Origin: Mixophyes australis | Taxonomy: Eukaryota > Chordata > Amphibia > Anura > Limnodynastidae | Length of the DNA stretch: 64,000 nucleotides | Direction of reading: 5' to 3' | Assembly (NCBI GenBank): GCA_036250195.1 | Contig: JAVHZZ010000011.1 | Location: forward strand, 53,816,811 to 53,880,810 | Shown here: in pieces, positions 56,311 through 64,000 of the stretch | Layout: the number at the start of each line of letters is the position of its first letter | Numbering within the stretch: position 1 is the stretch's first letter | Position numbers and translations under genes: made by a program | Notes under the pieces: model-generated | Databases searched by the model: none | What the model saw: only the letters and a program-made list of their open reading frames with translations | Told to the model about the DNA's origin: nothing

Positions 56311-57530
56311 TCAGGATTCCCAATATGAAGACCACTGAGAGAGCATAAGTATAATGAAGTGGTTTATAAATAACAAGTACACAGGTTTAGAATGCAAAAA
56401 ATGGTAAGGTAACAAGTACAGCAGGGTATGGCAGTTATATCTTGGATAACTCAGGAAGCCACAGAGAATGGTCAAAAATAATATAGTTCAAATAATCAAT
56501 GCTGAGAAGCCAGGTGACAAGGTCTAGTTAAGAGGTTGGATAACCAGGATAAACCACGGTTGTTAGGATACCTGGATCACTCAAGAAGCACGAGGCACCG
56601 GATGAACCATGAATGACAGGACTCCAGGTTACTCGAGAGACACAAGGCACTGAATGATTCACGGGTGTCAGGACTCAGGTTACTCAGGAGGCAGGAGGCA
56701 CCAGATGAGTCATGAATGTCCAAACTCCAGGTTATTCAGGAGTCACGAAGAACTGGATGATCAGCAGGCATAGAAAGTGTAGTGGTCTGCAGGGTGGAGG
56801 TCCAGGTAGGCAGACAGCCAGATACTGGATCAGACACGGAGGTGTAACAACTGCAGACACAGGAGCTAGAGAGCTGGATAGCTGCTACATACTGTAGATG
56901 CTGGATTTCTAGGGGAGCAATACACTGCAGACATAGTAACACAGAGAGAGTCAAACAAGCCAGTGATCAAAGCCAGTCAGTCCACCACGATACCAGGGAG
57001 AAAGCAGGTACGAAGTCACAAGAATGCCGGGTCAGGGGTTACAGAAAAAAGTGCCAAGATGGAGGGACAAGTAGAGGTCAATACCAGTAAATCAATCAGG
57101 AATAACACACAGGAGAACCAGTAGAAGTTAAGGCAATAGTTAAACTGGCAAAGACTGCTGAGAGAATCAGTCTTTTAAAGGCTAGAGACAGGTGCTAAGC
57201 ATCCTAGAGTAACAAGCTTAGCCCTATTAGGTAGGAGAACAATCCAAGTACCACAGTGGCCCCTTTGGTGGAACAGTGGTACTGCAGGCTGGATACATAT
57301 AAATCCAACATAGTTCTTGGCAGACAGCAGCTGCAGGAGGCAAGTAGCATGCTCATGGAAAGAGGCAGATAATGGAACAGGGAAACATAGCGGGGGGAGA
57401 GTGGCAGACCTAGTCCTGGTGTGTGTGTTAGGTCTCATAAATAAAGAGAGAGCGCAATTGCCGAACATTCCTCATGGGGGCATCGGCCTGTGAGGTGACG
57501 TAGTGTGTATAAGGAGTGTTGAGGTGGATT
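56311..57530. mobile_element. LTR-like insertion with a 52-bp array (tentative)
   Basis: It begins tgtcaggattccc, like the complement of an LTR end, and separates the two halves of the old L1. It contains a 52-bp array around 56560-56770 (gactccaggttactcagga and ggcaccagatgagtcatgaa). A TATA-like cctttaaaag lies on the minus strand near 57180. I found no matching terminus or duplication. Confidence 0.35.
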
Positions 57531-57899
57531 GACAGTCACGGGAGATGTGAAATAGAAAATAGGGGTATCAGAAGAGAATACAAGCAAGGTGAAATCCAAT
57601 ATATATATAAAACAATTAAACAAATAAATAACCCAGATAACAATAGAACAGTACAATAAATGAGAATGTGAAAATAAGTCTCCGGACTGATATGCCCTCA
57701 TTTTATGGACTGAAACAATGTTAGTAATCCTACTTAAAGGAAAGAAGTGTCTGATGATACAGGTTTAAGTGAATGAATATTTGCAAAGAATCTGTGAAAA
57801 AACAGAAATAGAGAAAGCATGCAAGGTTAAGTCATAATTATTATCTAAATTCTCTTAAACTTAGCATCATAGTTACTAATCTGTGCGAAGTCCTGTAGA
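57531..57899. other. AT-rich spacer, probably L1 inter-ORF
   Basis: No recognised coding content. Position between ORF2 and ORF1 relics suggests an L1 spacer. Confidence 0.35.
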
Positions 57900-58215
57900 T
57901 GAATAATAGTGGGGGCTCATGCCTGCCACGATTCTGGAGCAAGGTCCAGAGATCACCATTGGGAAAAGGAGGCGGAGGGGAACTCCAATGGAATGCCTAG
58001 GATAATGCCAAAGGGTTGGAGGAAGTCATATACTGGGTCTTGGGTCTTAAAGAAATAGTTGCATCCATCTTTATAGATTATGAATTGAAAGGGGAAGCCC
58101 CATTTACATTTAATGAAGTGATTTTTTAGGGCTTTTGTGATATTCATTAAGTCACATCACTTCTTGAGTATAGTTGGGGCAAAGTCTTGGTAAAGCTGGA
58201 GGTGGTAGCCAGTAT
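57900..58215 (-). pseudogene. Older L1 ORF1 C-terminal relic
   Basis: HLQLYQDFAPTILKK, then after a stop ITKALKNHFIKCKWGFPFQF and DPVYDFLQPFGI, match the ORF1 C-terminal domain (compare IQIFQDVSW and FRWGFPLSI in the younger copy at 53280). Cut upstream by the hAT at 58232. Confidence 0.7.
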
Positions 58216-58857
58216 AAGGGACAGATGAAATCAGTGTCGGACTGGGGCATGAAGGGCCCACCGGGGGACTGTAACGCTAGCGGCCCACCAGAGAAGGTGT
58301 GGCCAGCCATCATAGAGGCGTGACCAGCCACTAGTGGGGGAATGGTCAGCCCACGAAGGACAGCTAGCACCATAGTGTAGTATATAAATAATGTAGTGTG
58401 TATATAAAGAGTACACAGTGTTGACCTGCCCCTTAGATTGGCAGAACAGTCACCAAAAATCGGGATTGTCCCACTAAACCAGACTTGGCTAACCTGTGGC
58501 ACACCAGGTGTTGTGAAAGTACAAGCCCCAGCATGCTTTGCCAATATATAGCAGCTTATTGCCGGAAGGGCGTCACTCAACGAACTGTTAGTTCCTCTGG
58601 CTCAAGACTTAGGTCTCTCTCCGCCTTGCCGGCGCCTGTCTTGCACCGCGGCCGCCCGCCATCTTGACCAGGCGTCTGTGCATGTGCAGACCTACAGACT
58701 GTTAAAACCTTGTTAATCTCCTCATTGGATAATTAATTACTCCTCACTATTTAAGACACCTGCTGCCCTATTACCTTTGCCTGTTCTTGGTCCTCATTCC
58801 TCTGATGTAACCAAGGAGTTCTCTGTTCCTGTTCGTGGTTTCTGTTTGCTGTGGACG

Positions 58858-59110
58858 CTTACCTGCACCTGGACAAGTCTCTACTCCACGCCAGTGGTAA
58901 TACCTGTCAGCCGCAGACCGCTCCATGCTACCTTGTATCTTACCTGCACCGGGACAAGTCTCTACTCCACGCCAGTGGTAATACCTGTCAACCGCAGACC
59001 GCTCCACGCTACCTCGTATCTTACCTGCACCTGGACAAGTCTCTATTCCACGTCAGTGGTAATACCTGTCAGTCGCAGACCACACCTCGCTACCTTGTAT
59101 GTTATCTATT
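58858..59110. repeat. 81-bp tandem repeat, about 3 copies
   Basis: The unit has acctgcacctggacaagtct, ccagtggtaatacctgtcag and cgcagaccgctccatgctac, spaced 81 bp (58861, 58942). Confidence 0.95.
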
Positions 59111-59335
59111 ACCGGGACTAAGCTTCTACTTTGCATCTGTGTTAATATCTGCTAGTAGCTGACTTCTCTGCTACTTCGTATTATTGACTGTTACAGTTCA
59201 CCTGCATTCTATGCACTTTGGAAGCCTCTCATTCCCAGTTACTACTGGTCATCATTCTCGCTGTGTCATTACTATTCCTACTACTCAGAGACTACCTAAT
59301 CTTCTGGCATTCCTCCTCCTATCCAGCTCAAGGAG

Positions 59336-59852
59336 TGTAACGACCTGCCTTCTGGACTTTTGGACTTTATTATTTGTGGTTCTTTTATATGTTGCAGCAG
59401 TACCTCTATTCACCAGAGGTGCTGCTATTGTGCCCTACTTGTTTGTATCAGGGGTTAGCCTGCCCTGTAATTATTCCTTGCACCTGGGTGTGTCCTTTCT
59501 TAAACCTGTCATTCCCAGCATACACTGCTGGTTATTGTTGTCACATCCTGATGTTATACTCTGTGGTCACTTCCTCCTGTTGTGCTCCTGGATATATGCT
59601 GCTGGAGATCTTTCTCAACATACATTCTGCTGACCTGTTTCTTATGTGAACCTGGGACTTACCTGTGCATTTTCCTATACATGCTGCCTGGAATCTTTCC
59701 TCACCTCCCATTTACCTGCAACTACTGTATGTCTGGTAATTTCTGCAAGCTTACTATTTCATCATCTGTTCATACTCTCCAGCAATAAACATTGTTTGTT
59801 TTTTCACCTTATCCATGGCTTCTTAGCTGTATTTCTACATTGATTCGTGACA
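59336..59852 (+). repeat. 5' LTR of the Gypsy element
   Basis: Starts TGTAACGACCTG and ends GATTCGTGACA; caataaaca near 59784 is a poly(A) signal. It is 14 bp longer than the 3' LTR because of one atatatgctgctgg segment. About 15 substitutions between the LTRs by eye (about 3%). Confidence 0.93.
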
Positions 59853-59972
59853 GTATAACCAGCCCAAAAAAACAGCTTAGGAGTCAGGTGAAAGTTATTT
59901 TTATTCTGGGACCTTTTTGTTCTGCAATCAATTTTTCATTTTATTTTTGGAACATGTCTGCTTTACCAGCTT

Positions 59973-60887
59973 TTGAATTGCCACAGCTTACAAATGGACA
60001 TAATCCTGCTACGCTCCCAGCTGGATAAATTTTCTATCTTGCTTATGGACCCACTCAGGAGGCTGTCAGACTCTGTCTCTTCTAATGCAGAAGCAGGTGA
60101 TTTATCTCCACCTACTCTCTCAGCTGTGGAATCTGTGCAAGCAGCACCTCGTAATTGTGCTCCTACAAATTTGCCATTTACTAAGAACTATGGCTTAACT
60201 AATTCCCAGTTCACAGGTGGTCCACGCCCCCATCTCTCCGAAGAGGAGCGGGGGCGCAGAATAATAAACAAATTGTGTCTGTACTGTGCAAGCAATGAGC
60301 ACTTCTTACAGGACTGTCCTATCCGTAGACCACGTCAGCCTACTGATCCATCCCCTGTTGCTTCCTCTCTGCATTCCAAAATTGTTTATGCTCCACCATT
60401 TCTGTTCTCGGGGATGAGACCCAATCTGCTAACTCCAGCCGCCTGTCCTGAGGTGCCAGCTCCAGCCGCCTGTCCTGAGGCGCCAGCTCCTGCCGCCTGT
60501 CCTGAGGCGCCAGCTCCAGCCGCCTGTCCTGAGGCGCCAGCTCCAGCCGCCTGTCCTGAGGTGCCAGCTCCAGCCACTGTCCTGAGGCGCCAGCTCCAGC
60601 CGCCTGTCCTGAAGCACCAGCTCCCTCTGTCTCCTGTTGCGAGGTGCCAGCCTCTGTCTCCTGTTACGAGGTGCCAGCCTCTGTCTCCTGTTGCGAGGTG
60701 CCATCATCTGCCTCTTGCTCAGAGTCTCCTGCCACTGTGTCCGGTCCTGAGTCTTCTACCACTGTGTCCGATCCTGAGTCTCTTGCCACTGTGTCCGGTC
60801 CTGAGTCTCCAGCCTCTGCACCTGAGTCTCCTGCCGCAGCCTCTGCACCCGAGTCTTCAGCCGCTGTCTCCAGTTCTGAGTCTTTAG
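59973..60887 (+). CDS. Gag-like protein with CCHC zinc knuckle and repetitive tail
   Basis: The open frame is 304 residues, with an internal Met at [12 protein letters not shown] Ser/Pro-rich segment leads to [11 protein letters not shown] and a CCHC knuckle [14 protein letters not shown] at 60276-60317 (spacing 2-4-4), the RNA-binding nucleocapsid motif. It is followed by Arg/Pro-rich [11 protein letters not shown] and then the 9-residue repeats PAPAACPEA. No capsid domain precedes the knuckle, the reverse of the usual Gag order. A capsid-like stretch lies far downstream at 62450. The exact start codon is uncertain, and the frame ends within the minisatellite. Confidence 0.65.
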   Translation: MNCHSLQMDIILLRSQLDKFSILLMDPLRRLSDSVSSNAEAGDLSPPTLSAVESVQAAPRNCAPTNLPFTKNYGLTNSQFTGGPRPHLSEEERGRRIINKLCLYCASNEHFLQDCPIRRPRQPTDPSPVASSLHSKIVYAPPFLFSGMRPNLLTPAACPEVPAPAACPEAPAPAACPEAPAPAACPEAPAPAACPEVPAPATVLRRQLQPPVLKHQLPLSPVARCQPLSPVTRCQPLSPVARCHHLPLAQSLLPLCPVLSLLPLCPILSLLPLCPVLSLQPLHLSLLPQPLHPSLQPLSPVLSL

Positions 60888-62290
60888 CCGCCGTCTCCAG
60901 TTCCGAGTCTTCAGCCGCCGTCTCCAGTGCCGAATCTTCAGCCGCCGTCTCCAGTGCGAGTCTTCAGCCGCAGTCTCCAGTGCCGAGTCTTCAGCCGCTG
61001 TCTCCAGTGCCGAGTCTTCAGCCGCCGTCTCCAGTGCGAGTCTTCAGCCGCAGTTTCCAGTGCTGAGTCTTCAGCCGCAGTCTCCAGTGCCGAGTCTTCA
61101 GCCGCAGTCTCCAGTGTCGAGTCTTCAGCCGCCGCCTCCAGTGCCGAGTCTTCAGCCGCCGTCTCCAGTGCCGAGTCTTCAGCCGCCGTCTCCAGTGCCG
61201 AGTCTTCAGCCGCAGTCTCCAGTGTCGAGTCTTCAGCCGCCGCCTCCAGTGCCGAGTCTTCAGCCGCCGTCTCCAGTGCCGAGTCTTCAGCCGCCGTCTC
61301 CAGTGCCGAGTCTTCAGCCGCCGTCTCCAGTTCCGAGTCTTCAGCCGCCGTCTCCAGTTCCGAGCATTCAACCGCCGTCTCCAGTTCCGAGTCTTCAGCC
61401 GCCGTCTCCAGTGCCGAGTCTTCAGCCGCCGTCTCCAGTGCGAGTCTTCAGCCGCAGTCTCCAGTGCCGAGTCTTCAGCCGCAATCTCCAGTGCCGAGTC
61501 TTCAGCCGCCGTCTCCAGTGCCGAGTCTTCAGCCGCCGTCTCCAGTGCCGAGCCTTCAGCCGCCGTCTCCAGCTCCGAGCCTTCAGCCGCCGTCTCCAGT
61601 TCCGAGTCTTCAGCCGCCATCTCCAGTTCCAAGTCTTCAGCCTCTGTCTAAGTTTCTGAGCTACAGTCTGCTCCAGAGGGGGCGCTACCCTTAAAGCCTG
61701 CTCTACAAAAGTTTCCAGTCCATGCGGTTCAGCCCGAGTTGCCTGTCCATGCGGTTCAGCCCGAGTTGCCTGTCCATGCGGTTCAGCCAGAGTTGCCTGT
61801 CCATGCGGTTCAGCCCGAGTTGCCTGTCCATGCGGTTCAGCCCGAGTTGCCTGTCCATGCAGTTCAGCCCGAGTTGCCTGTCCATGCGGTTCAGCCCGAG
61901 TTGCCACTTGGTGCTGTCTGCTTTGAGGCTTCTCACAGCGCTGTCTGCTCTGTGGCTTCACACAGTACTGTCTGCTCTGTGGCTTCTCACAGTGCTGTCT
62001 GCTCTGTGGCTTCTCACAGTGCTGTCTGCTCTGTGGCTTCTCACAGTGCTGTTTGCCCCGAGGCTTCTCACAGTGTTGTCTGCCCCGAGGCTTCTCACAG
62101 TGCTGTCTGCCCCGAGGCTTCTCACAGTGCTGTCTGCCCCGAGGCTTCTCACAGTGCTGTCTGCCCCAAGGCTTCTCACAGTGCTGTCTTTCCCGAGGCT
62201 TCTCACAGTGCTGTCTGCCCCGAGGCTTCTCACAGTGCTGTCTGCCCCGAGGCTTCTCTCAGTGCTCTCCCTGCCAATCTTGCTGCCCAG
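60435..62290. repeat. Series of 27-bp (9-codon) minisatellites
   Basis: Several unrelated units have the same 27-bp period: gccagctccagccgcctgtc... (60435-60615), tctgtctcctgttgcgaggt... (60625-60710), a tgtccggtcctgagt type (60720-60800), gagtcttcagccgccgtctc... (60850-61650, about 29 copies), gcggttcagcccgagttgcc... (61720-61910) and gtgctgtctgccccgaggct... (61920-62280). A 30-bp array follows to 62420. All frames are open, so coding in this stretch is undecidable by eye. Confidence 0.95.
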
Positions 62291-62449
62291 TCTCGGCCTG
62301 CTGCCAAGCCTGGCCCCCATTCCGGGGCTGCCGCCCAGTCCGGGCCTGCTGCCAAGCCTGCCACCCAGTACGGGCCTGCTGCCAAGTCTGCCGCCCAGTC
62401 CGGGCCTGCTGCCAAGTCCGAACCATCCGTTGCCGAGGGTGCCAAGTCT

Positions 62450-62761
62450 GAAGTACCACTTACCTTCAATGGGGACATACAGCAATTTAATGCTCTGATT
62501 ACATTTTTTATATCCTATTTTCCATCAGTACCTGACCTCCTAGATAACCAACGGAAGCAAGTATATTACCTGTTATCCAACTTTACACAGGAAAAGCTCT
62601 GGAATGAGCCAGCCCCTTTATTGAGACCAGAGATCCCATCCTTTCTGATTTACAACTTTTTTGTGAGGCAGTGTTCAAAGAATTTGCTCCAGCACCTGTC
62701 AGTTGTACTCCCTGCATGTCTTCTGTGCCAACTTCGTTGTCTCCAGTTGCCCAACCCTTGA
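62450..62761 (+). pseudogene. Gag capsid-like fragment
   Basis: EVPLTFNGDIQQFNALITFF, then DLLDNQRKQVYYLLSNFTQE, resembles the start of the capsid domain of Ty3/Gypsy (Sushi-like) Gag, where F.GD...F is typical. It is in a different frame from the zinc knuckle and lies downstream of it. The frame ends TGA at about 62760. Lys-rich KKKAKKNKGKKKRG follows in another frame near 62805. Confidence 0.6.
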
Positions 62762-63011
62762 TGCTACCTGCATGTTCTATTCAGTTTGAGCAATCCTGTG
62801 TCCCTAAAAAGAAAGCAAAGAAAAATAAAGGTAAAAAGAAGAGAGGTGTGACTTCGGGATTCCTGCATTCCTTGGACATGGTTCCCGTACCTTCTCTGTC
62901 CATGGATGAGGATTTCTCCACTACATGCCCGATAGTGGACTATGACTGTGACACTTTCAAACACTTTTGGTGATTTAGGTGTCTGGAATCCGCCCTTAAG
63001 GGAGGGGGTAC

Positions 63012-63514
63012 TGTAACGACCTGCCTTCTGGGCTTTTGGACTTTATTATTTGTGGTTATTTTATGTGTTGCAGCAGTACCTCTATTCACCAGAGGTGCTG
63101 CTATTGTGCCTTACTTGTTTGTATCAGGGGTTAACCTGCCCTGTAATTATTCCTTGCACCTGGGTGTGTCCCTTCTTAAACCTGTCATTCCCAGCATACA
63201 CTGCTGGTTATTGTTGTCACATCCTGATGTTATACTCTGTGGTCATTTCCTCCTGTTGTGCTCCTGGAGATCTTTCTCAACATACATTCTGCTGTCCTGT
63301 TTCTTATGTGAACCTGGGACTTACCTGTGCATTTCCTTATACATGCTGCCTGGAATCTTTCCTCAACTCCCATTTACCTGCAACTGCTGTATGTCTGGTA
63401 ATTTCTGCAAGCTCGTTATTTCATCATCTGTTCATACTCTCCAGCAATAAACATTGTTTGTTTTTTCACCTTATCCATGGCTCCTTAGCTGTATTTCTAC
63501 ATTGATTCGTGACA
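63012..63514 (+). repeat. 3' LTR of the Gypsy element
   Basis: 503 bp, same ends as the 5' LTR, lacking the 14-bp segment. Confidence 0.93.
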
Positions 63515-63809
63515 AGGAGACCCTTGCTCTCATTGTGTATAGCTGTATCCGTCTATTTACCATGCTCTCCAGGGGGCCGCGACCTGCACAGTGGAAGCTG
63601 CTAAAACCCATACTTCCTTGCGGGAGTTCCTGGAGAAGACCAGCCACTGTGTTAGACTCCGCGCCTCTGGTGAGTAAAGATACATCTGGTAAATTCTGGG
63701 TCAAGACTCCTAGTGACCATCACCGTGACAAAGGGTATGCTGGGACTTGTAGTTTCACAACACCTGGAGTGCCACAGGTTAGCCAAACCTGCACTAGACT
63801 CAGAACATT

Positions 63810-63930
63810 TGACAGACTGTCCTACCTGTTCTTGTCACGTTTACCATCTGTGGCTGCTGGTTTCTTTAGTTGTGGCTTGTCTGGATCCTGGAATGTTGAA
63901 GGTCCTATTTGGAAAAAATAATGGGTACAT
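63810..63930 (+). repeat. Cassette shared by several hAT elements
   Basis: ctgtcctacctgttcttgtc, gtggcttgtctggatcctgg and tatttggaaaaaataatggg match 30780-30935 and 47870-47980, and the complement of 18298-18430. Confidence 0.8.
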
Positions 63931-64000
63931 TTAGAAAATTCCAACCAGCCTCGGTATTAAATAAATAGGACCCACAATTAATACTTAGGCCTCCTCCAGA

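Larger units (their letters stand above)
59336..63514 (+). mobile_element. Ty3/Gypsy-type LTR retrotransposon, gag-only, non-autonomous
   Basis: LTRs lie at 59336-59852 and 63012-63514, with the 5-bp duplication AGGAG at 59331-59335 and 63515-63519. A purine tract aagggagggggtac precedes the 3' LTR. The interior holds Gag-like pieces and 27-bp minisatellites but no protease, RT, RNase H or integrase. Confidence 0.92.
58571..63730 (+). mobile_element. Solo LTR, about 976 bp net, split by a Gypsy element
   Basis: Start cgtcac (TG mutated to CG) and end GTGACA are complementary LTR termini. The 5-bp duplication AAGGG occurs at 58566-58570 and 63731-63735. No internal region of its own is present. 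tatttaagac near 58750 is a TATA-like box. Confidence 0.82.
58480..63791. mobile_element. hAT-type MITE, about 147 bp net, split by a solo LTR
   Basis: The left arm cagacttggctaacctgtgg and the right arm ccacaggttagccaaacctg are inverted repeats, as are the adjoining tacaagccccagcatgc and tatgctgggacttgta. Flanks CACTAAAC (58472-58479) and CACTAGAC (63792-63799) match at 7 of 8 bases. Confidence 0.88.
58232..64000. mobile_element. Outer hAT transposon, right end beyond the window
   Basis: It begins CAGTGTCGGACTGGGGC, a hAT-type terminus, preceded by GATGAAAT (putative TSD). The interior resumes at 63800 with the cassette shared by other hATs. The right terminus is not within the window, so this rests on the left end and the shared cassette. 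Confidence 0.65.

Noticed and set aside
60644..62498. Many overlapping long ORFs on both strands (up to 340 residues)
   Set aside because: They come from 27-bp minisatellites, which stay open in every frame on both strands. Only the knuckle- and capsid-bearing parts are supported.

Overview
This window looks like intergenic and intronic DNA from a large, transposon-rich vertebrate genome, most likely an amphibian (frog). The evidence is the mix of element types: a tyrosine-recombinase (Ngaro/DIRS-order) retrotransposon, a Penelope-like element, L1-type LINEs, a class-I-like endogenous retrovirus (ERV), Ty3/Gypsy elements, and many hAT and Harbinger-like DNA transposons with their MITEs. There are no bacterial operons, no rRNA and no CRISPR arrays. 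The only segment resembling a host protein-coding gene is a short putative 3'-terminal exon near 1.65 kb followed by an AT-rich 3'-UTR-like tract. I could not identify that gene.

Layout. 0-4.4 kb: a GC-rich hAT MITE with perfect 8-bp target duplications, the candidate host exon with its 3' UTR, and a palindromic MITE. 4.4-10.8 kb, minus strand: a nearly intact Ngaro-type element with the order gag, RT-RNase H, tyrosine recombinase, SGNH hydrolase. 11-19.8 kb: a tRNA-derived SINE, a 2.1-kb hAT, and a Harbinger-like MITE split by a 2.9-kb hAT. 20.3-24.3 kb: two related CpG-rich, promoter-like blocks with spliced-leader-like signals. 26.4-29.9 kb: a decayed BED-finger hAT with an apparently inverted core. 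30.5-33.6 kb: hAT, Harbinger and L1 debris, then a palindrome-rich promoter-like tract. 33.9-37.9 kb: a hAT that keeps only the N-terminal part of its transposase and carries three tandem arrays. 38.1-46.7 kb: an L1 fragment split by a 7.5-kb ERV whose two 575-bp LTRs look identical. 46.9-49.3 kb: a Penelope-like RT split by a 1.7-kb hAT. 50.5-55.5 kb, minus strand: a 5'-complete but 3'-truncated L1 with a 16-bp target duplication. 55.5-58.2 kb: an older L1, itself interrupted. 58.2-64 kb: a four-level nest, with a Gypsy element inside a solo LTR inside a hAT MITE inside a larger hAT.

The genes do not form a host pathway. Each coding block serves its own element's replication: gag, RT and recombinase for the Ngaro-type element; endonuclease-RT for L1; RNase H and integrase relics for the ERV; transposase pieces for hAT and Harbinger. 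Most are broken. The most nearly intact set is the Ngaro-type element. The nests with exact target duplications give a relative timeline of insertion. Element ends were placed by reading terminal repeats and target-site duplications directly. Family names rest on motif recognition without database searches.
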